DNA of 64,000 nucleotides, from assembly GCF_000439375.1 (NCBI RefSeq), contig NZ_ATMI01000019.1, positions 1 through 64,000 on the forward strand, read 5' to 3'. The position numbers and the translations under genes are program-made. Source of the stretch: Tatumella saanichensis (GTDB taxonomy: Bacteria; Pseudomonadota; Gammaproteobacteria; Enterobacterales; Enterobacteriaceae). A model generated the notes under the pieces. It was not told the origin of the DNA and ran no database searches. It saw only the letters and a program-made list of their open reading frames with translations. Below, in pieces: positions 41,306 to 50,967 of the stretch. The number at the start of each line of letters is the position of its first letter. Positions within the stretch are counted from its first letter, which is position 1.

Positions 41306-43633
41306 TTAGTCCTCAGATGTCGTCTTTTGCAACTCAGGCGTCGCGGAAGGTTGATGTTCTTGTCTCTGCGCCGCTTTTTTAGCTTTGGCACGGGCAATGG
41401 CGGCGGCTACCGCGGCTTTACGTGGATCCTGTTCCACTGTCGCCGACTCAGCACTGGCAGACTCAGGTTCCGCCGCTTGTGCCGCTTTTTTGGCTTTGGC
41501 CCGGGCAATGGCGGCGGCTACCGCAGCTTTACGTGGATCCTGTTCCACTGTCGCCGGTTCAGCACTGACAGACTCAGGTTCCGCCGCTTGTGCCGCTTTT
41601 TTGGCTTTGGCTCGGGCAATGGCGGCGGCTACCGCGGCTTTACGTGGATCCTGTTCCACTGTCGCCGACTCAGCACTGGCAGACTCACTTTCCGCCGCTT
41701 GTGCCGCTTTTTTGGCTTTGGCCCGGGCGATGGCGGCGGCTACCGCAGCTTTACGTGGATCCTGTTCTACTGTCGCCGGTTCAGCACTGACAGCCTCAGG
41801 TTCCGCCGCTTGTGCCGCTTTTTTGGCTTTGGCCCGGGCAATGGCGGCGGCTACCGCGGCTTTACGTGGATCCTCTTCCACTGTCGCCGGTTCAGCACTG
41901 GCAGACTCACTTTCCGCCGCTTGTGCCGCTTTTTTGGCTTTGGCCCGGGCAATGGCAGCAGCGACGGCATCTTTACGGGCATCACCCTCGTCGCACGCAG
42001 TAGTGGCTGTTTTCTCTGCCTGACGGGCTTTCGCCTGCGCTTTGCGTGCTTCGCGTTGGGCAATCACCGCGCTGTTATCCGGTACGGCTCCGGCTTGCAC
42101 CACCACATCATCACCGGCCGGGGCGCTTTTGGCCTTCACCCGCTCTAATGCTGCCGTGATTTGCTGTTGGTCTGTCGAGGAGACACGACGCTTCGCTTCC
42201 GCATGACGGGCCTCTCGGGCCTGTTTCTCGCGTTCTAAACGCTGTTGACGCGCTTCGAAACGTGCTTTGGCTTCGGCGGTACGCTGTGCTTCGAGATCAA
42301 TTTCAAGCAGTTCCGCTTTTTCCTGTCGATAATACTGAACCAGTGGAATATTACTTGGACAGACATACGCACAAGCCCCACATTCAATACAATCATTGAG
42401 GTTGTAGGCACGGGCTTTCTCATGATCGCCACCCTGACAATACCAGTACAGCTGTTGCGGCAATAAGCCAGCAGGGCAGGCATCGGCACAGGCGCTGCAA
42501 CGGATACAGGATTGCTCTGCTTGTTTTTCGCCCATCTCACTTGCCGAGGGAGCCAGCAGACAGTTAGTAATTTTAACCATCGGGACATCAAGAGAAGGCA
42601 GTGTAAAGCCCATCAGAGGGCCTCCCATGATCACCATCTGCTGTTCACTGGCCGTAAAACCTGCCTGTTGTAACAGATGACTGACTGGAGTTCCCAGACG
42701 ACCCCAGACATTACGTGGCTGGCGTAGAGACTCACCGGTGAGGGTGACGACGCGGCAGGTTAACGGCTCTCCGTCAACAACGGCGCGTTTTACTGCATAA
42801 GCGGTGCCGACGTTCTGCATCAGAACACCGATATCTGCGGAGCGGCCACCATGCGGTACTTCGCGTCCGGTCAGGATACGGGTCAGCTGTTTCGCGCCAC
42901 CCGACGGATACTTGGTTGGGATAACACGAATAATCAGGTCAGTATCCTGACCGAGTGCCGCTTTCAACTCACGGATAGCTTCTGGCTTGTTGTCCTCGAT
43001 GCCGATAAGCACCTCTTCCGCTTGCAGCACGTAACGCAGAATACGGCAGCCGGTCAGGATCTCAGCCGCGCAATCCTGCATCAAACGATCATCGGCAGTG
43101 ATATATGGCTCACATTCCGCCGCATTGATAATCAGGGTCTTGACCCCGTGGCCACCTTTCAACTTGGTCGCTGTCGGGAATCCAGCGCCACCTAGACCGG
43201 CAACACCGGCTTCATGGATACGGGTGATCAGGACCTGACGATCGACCTGCTGATAATCGGCAATAGGTTGGCGCTCGATCCAGCGGTCTTCGCCGTCGGG
43301 ACGTATAAACACCGAAGGCTCCGACAACCCGGAGGGATGTGCCGTCATATGGGGTGCAATGGCGGTGACGGTGCCTGAGGTGGGGGCATGGATCGGCAAC
43401 ATCCGGCCGTTACCGAAGGTCAGCGGCTGACCGCGTAACACCTGATCACCGGCTTTAACCAATAACTCGCCTTCTTGCCCAATATGCTGTTTTAGGGGCA
43501 GGATAAACTGTGCTGGCAGCGGGATCTCTGCCAGCGGGGTGCCATTTGATTGGGTTTTCATCTCCGGCGGGTGAATGCCCCCTTTGAAGTCCCAAATTTT
43601 GTCAGCACGAAAACGGGAAAACAGATTAAACAT
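41306..43633 (-). CDS. rsxC: Electron transport complex subunit RsxC with repeat-rich tail
   Basis: RsxC is the NAD(H)-oxidising FMN/Fe-S subunit. Of 775 residues, about 1-450 form the conserved core: the [18 protein letters not shown] flavin/NADH region (about 138-155) and two 4Fe-4S motifs, [14 protein letters not shown] (near 377) and [14 protein letters not shown] (near 416). A charged coiled coil follows (about 440-550). The last 200 residues hold six copies of a 37-residue Ala/Lys-rich unit. E. coli RsxC (740) has a similar but different repeat tail. It overlaps rsxB by eight bases. Confidence 0.95.
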   Translation of the reverse strand: MFNLFSRFRADKIWDFKGGIHPPEMKTQSNGTPLAEIPLPAQFILPLKQHIGQEGELLVKAGDQVLRGQPLTFGNGRMLPIHAPTSGTVTAIAPHMTAHPSGLSEPSVFIRPDGEDRWIERQPIADYQQVDRQVLITRIHEAGVAGLGGAGFPTATKLKGGHGVKTLIINAAECEPYITADDRLMQDCAAEILTGCRILRYVLQAEEVLIGIEDNKPEAIRELKAALGQDTDLIIRVIPTKYPSGGAKQLTRILTGREVPHGGRSADIGVLMQNVGTAYAVKRAVVDGEPLTCRVVTLTGESLRQPRNVWGRLGTPVSHLLQQAGFTASEQQMVIMGGPLMGFTLPSLDVPMVKITNCLLAPSASEMGEKQAEQSCIRCSACADACPAGLLPQQLYWYCQGGDHEKARAYNLNDCIECGACAYVCPSNIPLVQYYRQEKAELLEIDLEAQRTAEAKARFEARQQRLEREKQAREARHAEAKRRVSSTDQQQITAALERVKAKSAPAGDDVVVQAGAVPDNSAVIAQREARKAQAKARQAEKTATTACDEGDARKDAVAAAIARAKAKKAAQAAESESASAEPATVEEDPRKAAVAAAIARAKAKKAAQAAEPEAVSAEPATVEQDPRKAAVAAAIARAKAKKAAQAAESESASAESATVEQDPRKAAVAAAIARAKAKKAAQAAEPESVSAEPATVEQDPRKAAVAAAIARAKAKKAAQAAEPESASAESATVEQDPRKAAVAAAIARAKAKKAAQRQEHQPSATPELQKTTSED
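41370..41985 (-). repeat. Six tandem 111-bp repeats inside rsxC
   Basis: The word CGTGGATC recurs at 41421, 41532, 41643, 41754 and 41865, exactly 111 bases apart, and a diverged sixth unit follows near 41976. Each unit encodes [20 protein letters not shown], then an Ala/Glu-rich spacer. Units differ by only a few bases, including alternating ESESASAE and EPESVSAE forms, so they probably turn over by unequal exchange. The in-frame length means copy number can vary without breaking the gene. Confidence 0.95.
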
Positions 43634-44204
43634 GATTGTCTACCGGAATAACACGGACAGGAATGGTGGCTAAATCCCATTTCCAGTTTGCAGTGGTGGT
43701 CGCCACCGGACGCATCTCAATACAGTCTGTCGGGCAGGGGGCCACACAGAGATCGCAACCGGTACACAGATCGGTCATCACCGTGTGCATGGCACGGGTG
43801 GCGCCGACGATAGCGTCGACCGGACAGGCCTGAATACATTTGGTACAACCGATACAGTTGGCTTCATCGATCCAGGCGACTTTGCGCATCGGCGTTTTGG
43901 CCTCTTCATCGCCATCAAGCGGTTGTGGCTCAACATTCAACAGGGCGGCCAGTTTCAGCATGGTTTGCTCACCCCCTGGCGCGCATTTGTTGATCATCTC
44001 ACCCTGGTTACCCACCGCATCCGCATAGGGACGGCAGCCCGGATAGCCGCATTGACCACACTGGCTCTGTGGCAGCAGTTCATCGATCTGTTCAACAATT
44101 GGGTCTTCTTCGACTTTAAAGCGGCGAGACGCATAGCCCAGCAGGGCCCCAAACACCAGAGCCAATAGACTCAGGGAAATTATCGCAATCCAAATGGCAC
44201 TCAT
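43626..44204 (-). CDS. rsxB: Electron transport complex subunit RsxB
   Basis: RsxB is the ferredoxin-like subunit that passes electrons within the complex. The 192-residue protein has an N-terminal membrane helix (about 5-24), a 4Fe-4S domain with [16 protein letters not shown] (about 49-64), then two ferredoxin clusters [16 protein letters not shown] (near 117) and [18 protein letters not shown] (near 147). It overlaps rsxA by one base (TGATG) and rsxC by eight, so translation is tightly linked. Confidence 0.96.
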   Translation of the reverse strand: MSAIWIAIISLSLLALVFGALLGYASRRFKVEEDPIVEQIDELLPQSQCGQCGYPGCRPYADAVGNQGEMINKCAPGGEQTMLKLAALLNVEPQPLDGDEEAKTPMRKVAWIDEANCIGCTKCIQACPVDAIVGATRAMHTVMTDLCTGCDLCVAPCPTDCIEMRPVATTTANWKWDLATIPVRVIPVDNHV

Positions 44205-44785
44205 CAGAATTTCACCAGTCCTGAGAAGCCCATAAACGCCAGTGCCATCAGACCCGCGGTAATCAGCGCAATCGAAGAACCTTTAAACGGAGCAGGGACG
44301 TTCGCTAACACGAGACGTTCGCGGATACCAGCAAACAGCACCATCACCAGTGAGAAGCCGAGAGAGGCGCTAAACCCGTAGAGGGCTGCCTGCAAAAAGG
44401 TCTGTTTCAGGTTGACGCTCAGAAGCGGCACACCGAGTACGGCGCAGTTAGTGGTGATCAGCGGCAGGAAAATTCCCAGCAGGCGATACAGCGACGGGCT
44501 GGTTTTACGTACTACCATTTCGGTGAACTGTACGGTTACCGCAATCACCAAGATATAGGCCATAGTACGCAGATAGACCAAATCCAGGGGAACCAAGATC
44601 AGATCGTTCACCAGCCACGCACAGATCGATGCCAGTGTGATAACAAAGGTGGTCGCCAGCCCCATTCCGATGGCAGTTTCCAGTTTTTTGGAAACGCCCA
44701 TAAAGGGACAGAGGCCAAGAAACTTCACCAGCACAAAGTTATTCACTAATACTGTGCCAATAAAGAGCAAGAGATAATCAGTCAT
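44204..44785 (-). CDS. rsxA: Electron transport complex subunit RsxA
   Basis: RsxA is the first gene of the rsxABCDGE operon. The 193-residue protein has six membrane helices and is nearly identical to E. coli RsxA in pattern: [20 protein letters not shown] at the start, [20 protein letters not shown], and [11 protein letters not shown] in the middle. RsxA and RsxE are homologous and inverted in the membrane. The 177 bases between rsxA and add hold no gene that I can support. Confidence 0.96.
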   Translation of the reverse strand: MTDYLLLFIGTVLVNNFVLVKFLGLCPFMGVSKKLETAIGMGLATTFVITLASICAWLVNDLILVPLDLVYLRTMAYILVIAVTVQFTEMVVRKTSPSLYRLLGIFLPLITTNCAVLGVPLLSVNLKQTFLQAALYGFSASLGFSLVMVLFAGIRERLVLANVPAPFKGSSIALITAGLMALAFMGFSGLVKF

Positions 44786-44962
44786 TGTCGTGCCATGGGG
44801 GTTTGAAAGGTGTGTATTATCAGGGATAAGGCGCGGTATAACAACCTTGTGAACCTCTTGGTAACAGCGTTTCGCACTCAGAATTAAATTGTGACAGCTC
44901 TGAGGCTAAAAATAGCGGCCAAAACCGACACCCCGTCAGCAACGAGATGTCGGTAGGGAGTG

Positions 44963-45961
44963 TCAGGCGGCGACTTTGGCGCGCAGTGCCTGCTTCTCCT
45001 CGGCGCTGAGAAACGCCATAAACAGGCCGTTTTCTTGTGCCTGACGGATCTCTTCGGCATTCAGGCCAGCCGCCGGCGCAGCGACTTGATATTCATGGCC
45101 TAACTCGATGCCCTGAACCGCGGGATCATCGGTATTCAGGCAGGCCATCACGCCGTGTTGTAAAAAGCGCTTCAGCGGATGCACGTCCAGCGAAGCCACC
45201 GTGCTGGTCTGAATATTTGAGGTCAGACAGGACTCAATACCGATACCATATTCGGCGAGATGATCCATCAATGCGGGGTCTTGAACCGCTTTGACACCGT
45301 GACCGATACGCTCTGCGCCTAATTCACGGATCGCCTGCCAGATACTTTCTGGGCCTGCGGCTTCACCCGCATGTACCGTCACACGGAAACCGGCGTCGCG
45401 GGCTTTAGTAAAGTGACTGCGGAATTGGTCACCTGGGAAGCCGAGCTCATCACCGGCCAAATCAATGGCGGTAATGTGATCACGGTGCGCCAGCAGGCCA
45501 TTCAGCTCCTGCAGACAGGCTTTATCACCAAAGGTACGGCTCATGATACCGATCAGTTTTACCTGTACATCGTACTGAGCACAGCCCTGGCGTACCCCTT
45601 CAATCACCGCCTCGACCACTGCATCCACGGGCAGTCCATGGTTCATTGCCATATAGCCTGGTGAAAAGCGCAGTTCAGCATAATGGATACCTGCAATCGC
45701 TAAATCTGCAACGTTTTCAAAGGCTACGCGACGACAGGCATCCAAGTTACCCAGCACTTTTACGCCCCAGTCTAGTTTTTGCAGAAAGCTAACCAGATCC
45801 GGCTGAGTCGACATCACCTGCACATGCGGCAGCAAGTCGCTGAGGTTATCAGCAGGTAAGGCGATATTAAACTCTCTTCCCAAGTCGAGAATAGTGGCGG
45901 CGCGGATATTTCCGTCGAGGTGACGGTGGAGGTCGGTCAGGGGAAGTGTGGTATCAATCAT
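44963..45961 (-). CDS. add: Adenosine deaminase
   Basis: Add converts adenosine or deoxyadenosine to inosine or deoxyinosine in purine salvage. The 332-residue protein has the zinc ligands in LHRHLDGNI (about 11-19), the His in [11 protein letters not shown] (with the catalytic Glu), and NTDDPAV with the catalytic Asp near 278. It matches E. coli Add to the end ([16 protein letters not shown]). Its purine role fits the nearby purR and punC genes, though they are not co-transcribed. Confidence 0.97.
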   Translation of the reverse strand: MIDTTLPLTDLHRHLDGNIRAATILDLGREFNIALPADNLSDLLPHVQVMSTQPDLVSFLQKLDWGVKVLGNLDACRRVAFENVADLAIAGIHYAELRFSPGYMAMNHGLPVDAVVEAVIEGVRQGCAQYDVQVKLIGIMSRTFGDKACLQELNGLLAHRDHITAIDLAGDELGFPGDQFRSHFTKARDAGFRVTVHAGEAAGPESIWQAIRELGAERIGHGVKAVQDPALMDHLAEYGIGIESCLTSNIQTSTVASLDVHPLKRFLQHGVMACLNTDDPAVQGIELGHEYQVAAPAAGLNAEEIRQAQENGLFMAFLSAEEKQALRAKVAA

Positions 45962-46191
45962 CGTGCACCCGAAAAATCATCAATAAAGTGCGGCACATTA
46001 TAAAAATATCCTTAGGTAAAATACCAGACTTTTAGCGTCATTCAGGGCATTTTTATCCCTCATACAATTGATTAGTATTAATTAATAATCTAGATAACCA
46101 TAGCGATAATGTGGCTATTTCGATTAGCATATTCGATTGAATAGATAAATGCATCGCAATATAGTAGGTAGGCCAAACGGGGGGCGGTAAA

Positions 46192-46440
46192 ATGTTAAAA
46201 GATTATCTTAAGATCGAAGATGGCGACCAACTGCAGCATGCAGAGGTCGTAAAGCTTAAAAACCGAGGTCAGGAAGAAGTGAACCAGTGGACGATTATCG
46301 GCAAAGATGGTCAGCCCAAGGGCACCGTGTCTCTGTCTGATAAGCTGAATGGTCGTCGCTCTTATTCCGCCAACTATCGTATTACCCAGCGTGATAATAG
46401 CGGGCGTATCGTGGTTGACCGCCTGACTGATGCGCTCTAA
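46192..46440 (+). CDS. Small hypothetical protein
   Basis: The 82-residue protein is soluble and charged, with no signal peptide or membrane helix. It starts MLKDYLKIEDGDQLQHAEVV and ends RIVVDRLTDAL. The middle (NQWTIIGKDGQPKGTVSLSDK, then YSANYRITQRD) looks like short beta strands. A G-rich stretch (GGGGGGCGG) stands in for a ribosome site. A strong terminator follows, and codon use resembles its neighbours, so it is probably real. I do not recognise the family. Confidence 0.65.
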   Translation: MLKDYLKIEDGDQLQHAEVVKLKNRGQEEVNQWTIIGKDGQPKGTVSLSDKLNGRRSYSANYRITQRDNSGRIVVDRLTDAL

Positions 46441-46479
46441 GCGCCATACTGATCGCCAGCTTAGCTGGCTTGTGAATAA

Positions 46480-46507
46480 CGAACCCCATGGGGTTCGTTT
46501 TTTTTTG
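46480..46507 (+). terminator. Terminator after the 82-residue gene
   Basis: GAACCCCATGGGGTTC is a perfect palindrome of 16 bases followed by ten Ts. The same 16 bases recur at 46512-46527 without a T run, at the edge of the IS200-like element. Confidence 0.85.
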
Positions 46508-46529
46508 CCTAGAACCCCATGGGGTTCAG

Positions 46530-47185
46530 TAAAGCTTTTAGCTTTCGGCCGGATATAAAAACTCCTTTTGACTTGTTAAAACATCTTGCGGTCTGGCAAC
46601 TGCAAATGTTCAACAAGAAATCAAAAGGGGGTCCCAATGGGGGGACGAAAAAAGCTTAGCGCACACCCGCTGGAACTGTAAATATCATATCGTCTTTGCA
46701 CCCAAATACCGACGGCAGGTGTTCTATGGGGAAAAGCGTAGGGCTGTAGGCCGTATTTTGAAGAAGTTGTGTGAGTGGAAAAATGTACACATTGGTGAGG
46801 CTGAATATTGTGCAGATCACATTCATATGCTTCTTGAGATCCCGCCGAAGATGAGTGCATCAAGCTTCATGGGGTACTTGAAAAGTAAAAGTGGCCTGAT
46901 GCTGTATGAGCAGTTCGGCGATTTGAAATTTAAATACCGAAACAGGGAGTTTTGGTGCCATGGGTATTATGTTGATACGGCGGAAAAAAAACGACGAAGA
47001 TACAGGAATATATAAGACATCAACTGTCTCAGGACAAGCTAGGAGAGCAACTGTCGATACCGACGGGCCGTAAGTAACGGTTGATGATGCAAATGTCAGA
47101 TCGTATGCGCCTGATGGGGCGCGGCTAGTAATAGAGCCTTATAGGCGCATATGAAACACCTCCGGTTATGCCGGAGGTGTTTAGC
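46530..47185 (+). mobile_element. IS200/IS605-family element, inactive
   Basis: The segment has the IS200 layout: a left-end hairpin (AAAGCT, TTT, AGCTTT at about 46534-46548), a long leader whose CTCCTTTTGA pairs with TCAAAAGGGG just before the gene, one small transposase frame, and a right-end hairpin (AAACACCTCCGG/CCGGAGGTGTTT near 47153-47182). IS200-type elements insert as single strands without target duplication. Exact ends are estimates. Confidence 0.75.
46637..47077 (+). pseudogene. IS200-type transposase TnpA (Y1), two frameshifts
   Basis: The 46719-47015 frame contains the Y1 transposase HUH motif in AEYCADHIHMLLEIPPKM. The expected N-terminus (a MGDEKSLAHTRWNCKYHIVF-like reading) is present in the +1 frame from 46637, broken by one extra G in a run of six. 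The expected end is lost by one base missing in the A run near 46983-46990; the old frame then continues to TAA at 47077. The catalytic Tyr region falls beyond the second shift. Both shifts are in homopolymers. Confidence 0.8.
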
Positions 47186-47217
47186 GCAGGGCTGCCTACG
47201 GGCAAGGGCGCGGAGAG

Positions 47218-48717
47218 TTACTGTGGGCTGCCCTCGCTGTCTGGCATCATCGGCACATATCGCTGAATAAACTGGTCAAGAGGCATCTTCGCGCCATTGA
47301 CCGTTACATCACCCTGGCTGTATTGAAGCGAAGAGACGATATTTTGATCTTTGACTGTCGACAGATGGAACATTTCTCCCATCGCTGACAGGCCTTGGAT
47401 CTGCTGCTGTGCCAGTTTATCAGCGTCTTGCGGTTGATAACCTTGTGACTGACCCACAACCGACAGTAATTGCTCTGCCATCGGCATACTGATGCTCAAT
47501 GAGGCATTCAGATCTTTCATATACCCATCAGCTACCTGACCCAGTGACTGCGGGGCTTGAGTAACCGTCGAAGGATCGTTGAAATCGGCCTTTAAGCTGA
47601 AACTGCTTACCCCTTTGTCATTTTTCAGCGTCAGAGAATCGACAGACAACACCGGTGAGCCTTTCAGTAACAATGGCAGGTTCTGTAAAAGTGCTGCATT
47701 AGCTGCCTGCTGCATGACTTGAGGGTCTGCTTGACCGTTACTGGCTGCCAGTGCCAAGTTTTGTTTTACAATATTGTTGTAGTTATCATAAAAGGTTTTT
47801 ACTGACTGGGTATCAAAATTACTGAGGGTCACTTTCAGTGCTGCGCTGCCCAGTGATTGCTGCTTCATTTGTAGATCATCAACATTGTAATCAATACGGC
47901 CATTAGTCTTACCAGCGGTATTATTGAAATCACTGTTGAGGGTGACGCCGCTTACCGCCAGCATCGGTTGTCCATTTACCGAGGTACTCAGAGCTTTGAG
48001 ATCCAGTGACTGTTTCCCTAACCGCAATCCTTCTGGGCTAAGGTGGGTATCGCCGGAGAACTGTAGGCCGTTGACCTGAAGAGTCACTGGTTGATGGCTG
48101 TCATTAGTGAAGCCTGCATTCAAGTCACCGATATCGGCATTTACCCGAATGTTGTTTTGTTCACCGTCCACCGACAGGTGCAGTTGTGACGGTTGCGTCG
48201 AGACTTTGCCTGTATCATCACTATACTGGAGAGGCTTCACAGAAATATCGGTCTGGCTGGATTTGTCGTAGCCGAGACGGGTCTCGGCACTCAGTGGTGA
48301 GTTACCGTTACTCAGGCTAAACAGACCCTGCACCGTACCGTTTTTCTCAATTTCGGTATGGATGGAGGCAGCAGCGGGGATCAGATTAAAGTGTTTCAGC
48401 TGAGCGAATGGCAAAGGGCCATGATCGATCGTCTCATTGAAAATCACTTTCTGCTCGGCTGGCAGGGCATCATCTTCGCCAGCCTGCGCAGTGCCCTGTA
48501 GCACTAACTGGACCTGTGAACTGAACACGCCACGTTGGAAGTTTTGCTGGGTCAGTTGCAGATGGCTGCCAGGAAACTCGCTGTTAAGTTGCTGATTGGC
48601 CCGAGTGACCATCTCACCGATATGGGATTCCACCTGTTTACCGGTAAACCAGGCGCCGCCGGTCCAGACCACGCCCAGAGCGACGATTACGCCGACAGCA
48701 ATTTTTGATTTTTTCAT
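47218..48717 (-). CDS. ydgA: DUF945 family protein YdgA
   Basis: The 499-residue protein has an uncleaved-type N-terminal helix (KIAVGVIVALGVVWTGGAWFTG) and a long periplasmic part rich in beta structure. It matches E. coli YdgA (502) in its N-terminus, in FNETIDHGPLPFAQLKHFNLIPAAASI and in the C-terminal LQYSQGDVTVNGAKMPLDQF. The function is unknown; DUF945 proteins are envelope-associated. It lies next to tus, as in E. coli, with an IS200 remnant just downstream. Confidence 0.9.
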   Translation of the reverse strand: MKKSKIAVGVIVALGVVWTGGAWFTGKQVESHIGEMVTRANQQLNSEFPGSHLQLTQQNFQRGVFSSQVQLVLQGTAQAGEDDALPAEQKVIFNETIDHGPLPFAQLKHFNLIPAAASIHTEIEKNGTVQGLFSLSNGNSPLSAETRLGYDKSSQTDISVKPLQYSDDTGKVSTQPSQLHLSVDGEQNNIRVNADIGDLNAGFTNDSHQPVTLQVNGLQFSGDTHLSPEGLRLGKQSLDLKALSTSVNGQPMLAVSGVTLNSDFNNTAGKTNGRIDYNVDDLQMKQQSLGSAALKVTLSNFDTQSVKTFYDNYNNIVKQNLALAASNGQADPQVMQQAANAALLQNLPLLLKGSPVLSVDSLTLKNDKGVSSFSLKADFNDPSTVTQAPQSLGQVADGYMKDLNASLSISMPMAEQLLSVVGQSQGYQPQDADKLAQQQIQGLSAMGEMFHLSTVKDQNIVSSLQYSQGDVTVNGAKMPLDQFIQRYVPMMPDSEGSPQ

Positions 48718-48839
48718 TACCGGGTCATCCTTTTGATAATCTTAAATTTCCTGGTGTTGGCGTTACATAAACCAGGGGAGAGTGTAAATATACCAGTCTG
48801 CCACCACCTTAGCATTTTTTTAAAAAGATGCCGAACCAC

Positions 48840-49760
48840 TTACTCATCCGCCAGCCATAACCACAGCCGTGGGATCATCAGCTGCATGGGGATAGCCCTA
48901 GGAATATGGCGGTGGGTAATCAAAGCTTCATCGTAATCACCCAGATCCCCTATCACCGGACCAGTAGTCCCTTCACAACAAAAAATCAGTGGCATTGGGC
49001 AGGGCAGTTGTCGCTGTCGAGCACTGCCTTCGGCCCGCAACCGCGCCACCGGCTGTACTTTTACCGGCCGCTTAATTTTCAATGGTGCATCCACCGGCAA
49101 TCCGGAAATCAGTTCCAGTTCGGCAGCCACTTTTTCTGCCCACTGTTCCCGGGTCCAAGGGGCACGGGCGCGTCCAGCGGCGAGACTTTTTTCCAACTGG
49201 CGGCAGATATCATCGCGGGTGACATTTTTGATGACATGTTTATTCGCCCAACCGAAATGCACCGATGCCGGAGCGGCCTCCAGGGTCAGAGTTCGATAGG
49301 CATTCAGGGTAATTAGCCCCGGCAAGTGTTGATGGACAAAAGGAAAGCGCGCTTCTGGAGCCAGCCCTGAATCGCGAGTAATCAGCTTTTCCAGCAGTGC
49401 TTTCTGTTGGTTAATCTGTTGGGCCTGATCGGTTAACCGTGCGCGACTCTCGGCATCTGCGCTGACACAAAGTATACCGGGTAAGCGTGAAGCAGAGCGG
49501 GTGCTCAGGGACTCTGACTGCTGTTGCATAAACAGTAAGCGCAGATGCTCCAGTGCCATACGGCGGGCACCTTCACCGTGAAACGGCTGAACCTTTAGGC
49601 TGCTGATCTCAGAAAGTTCATCGCCTTTTTGCACGCCAGGTAGGCGGAACGCTCGCGCGCTGACCAGTGGCATTTCAGCAAGTTGAGCCGTGAGGTGTTG
49701 CAGGCCATGTTCTATTTGCTCCACACAGTCGCGTATTTCAGAAATCAGGGTATAACGCAT
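48840..49760 (-). CDS. tus: DNA replication terminus site-binding protein Tus
   Basis: Tus binds Ter sites as a monomer and blocks the replicative helicase from one side. The 306-residue protein aligns with E. coli Tus (309). Shared blocks are LPGVLC-like RLPGILCVSADAE, HQHLPGLITLNAYRTLT and FGWANKHVIKNVTRDD (DNA and lock contacts), APWTREQWAEK, and LKIKRPVKVQPVARL. The Met at 49760 is chosen from GAGGT upstream and E. coli alignment; an in-frame Met nine codons earlier falls near the Ter site. Binding to that Ter site probably represses tus. Confidence 0.96.
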   Translation of the reverse strand: MRYTLISEIRDCVEQIEHGLQHLTAQLAEMPLVSARAFRLPGVQKGDELSEISSLKVQPFHGEGARRMALEHLRLLFMQQQSESLSTRSASRLPGILCVSADAESRARLTDQAQQINQQKALLEKLITRDSGLAPEARFPFVHQHLPGLITLNAYRTLTLEAAPASVHFGWANKHVIKNVTRDDICRQLEKSLAAGRARAPWTREQWAEKVAAELELISGLPVDAPLKIKRPVKVQPVARLRAEGSARQRQLPCPMPLIFCCEGTTGPVIGDLGDYDEALITHRHIPRAIPMQLMIPRLWLWLADE

Positions 49761-49790
49761 TGGCGACCTCTTATAGCGGTTTAGCACTCA

Positions 49791-49812
49791 AATTAGTTAC
49801 AACATACTATTA
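49791..49812 (-). promoter_or_regulatory. Ter site (replication fork trap), TerB-like
   Basis: On the minus strand the core AGTATGTTGTAACTAA is identical to E. coli TerB, including the G opposite the cytosine used in the Tus lock. It lies 31 bases upstream of tus, the position of E. coli terB. From its orientation, forks arriving from higher coordinates meet the blocking face, while forks from lower coordinates pass. Confidence 0.9.
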
Positions 49813-49940
49813 ATTATTATCTTTATCCAGTATCAGCACCGTGCCAATAGGTCTGGCAGGGAACAGTGCAGGGATTTCCGTCACTGGCTTATCCCTTTAT
49901 ACTCTGTGGCCGGATAAGCCTGACAAACAGAGAGTGACCT

Positions 49941-50870
49941 ATGAACCCAGCGGTAATGTGCTTCGATATCGGCGGCAGTTTTATCAAAAGTGGCGTATTA
50001 CGCGCCGATGATACCTTACAGCCCATCGGTAGTGTGGCGATGCCTGCCCGCGACTGGTCCGCTTTTTGTCAGGCATTACACCATCAGATCGCGGACGCAG
50101 CAGGGTTACTGACAGCGGATTCCCCGGTGGCATTGTCGGCGGCTGGAGTGGTCGACAGCCGTCAGGACACCATTCTGGCGGGAAATATTTCGGCGTTCGC
50201 CGGTCATCAGGTCAGTGCTGAACTGAGTCGTCTACTGGGACGGCGGGTCATTATCGGTAATGACGCTGACTGTTTTACCCTTGCTGAGGCCACAACCGGG
50301 GCAGGACAGGGGGCAGATAGTGTACTGGGCATTATTCTCGGTAGCGGTGTTGGTGGCGGATTGGTCATTAATCGCCAATTGATCACCGGTGCCGGTGGGT
50401 TAACCGGTGAATGGGGCCACGGTCCGATAACACGCACTCACTTCGACTATCGAGGGCAACGTATTGAACTGCCGCGTTTGGCCTGCGGCTGCGGTCAGCA
50501 GGGCTGCTTGGATACCTTAGGTGCCGCCCGGGGAATTGAGCGGTTGTGGCTTCATCTTAATCAGTACGCGGCAGACAGTAAGCAAATCGTCACTGATTGG
50601 CTGGCGGGTAATAAACGTGCAATTCAAGTCATCACCCTGTGGAGTGAGCTGGTTAGTGAAGTTTTAGCGGTGGTGGTGAATACCTTAGGTCCGGATCGGA
50701 TTGTGGCAGGTGGCGGCCTAACTGGCGTTGCACCGCTATTGACACTGCTCGATGAACAATTACGCCGCCGTATTTTACGGACTACCACACAGCCGCTGAT
50801 CGTGGCGGGGCAGCATCAGCAGCAGGGCGGATTACTCGGGGCTGGCTGGCTTGGCCGTACTCTGACTTAA
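49941..50870 (+). CDS. ROK-family sugar kinase
   Basis: The 309-residue protein has the ROK ATP-binding start MCFDIGGSFIKSGVL, the catalytic Asp in GNDADCF (about 111-117), GLILGSGVGGGL-like ILGSGVGGGLVINRQ, the EWGHG motif, and a zinc site ACGCGQQGCLDT (about 178-189). It resembles N-acetylglucosamine or N-acetylmannosamine kinases (NagK/NanK), but the substrate cannot be read from the sequence. GAGTGACC lies before the ATG. The next gene downstream is an Rrf2 regulator 97 bases away; no sugar transporter is adjacent. Confidence 0.85.
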   Translation: MNPAVMCFDIGGSFIKSGVLRADDTLQPIGSVAMPARDWSAFCQALHHQIADAAGLLTADSPVALSAAGVVDSRQDTILAGNISAFAGHQVSAELSRLLGRRVIIGNDADCFTLAEATTGAGQGADSVLGIILGSGVGGGLVINRQLITGAGGLTGEWGHGPITRTHFDYRGQRIELPRLACGCGQQGCLDTLGAARGIERLWLHLNQYAADSKQIVTDWLAGNKRAIQVITLWSELVSEVLAVVVNTLGPDRIVAGGGLTGVAPLLTLLDEQLRRRILRTTTQPLIVAGQHQQQGGLLGAGWLGRTLT

Positions 50871-50967
50871 AGTTCTGTGCGGTCTGCCGGGGCGGTTGCT
50901 TCTCAGTACTACGTAAGTTTGATAAACTCGCTGTTGTCTTCGGACAGATACTACAAGAGGAATATCA

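Noticed and set aside
41370..41985. Regularly spaced repeats that might suggest a CRISPR-like array
   Set aside because: The 111-bp period is a whole number of codons, the spacers are not unique, and the repeats encode part of RsxC.
41270..42148. A 292-codon plus-strand frame with repeated [24 protein letters not shown] units
   Set aside because: It is the antisense of the rsxC repeat tail. The repeats keep other frames open, and there is no ribosome site or family match.
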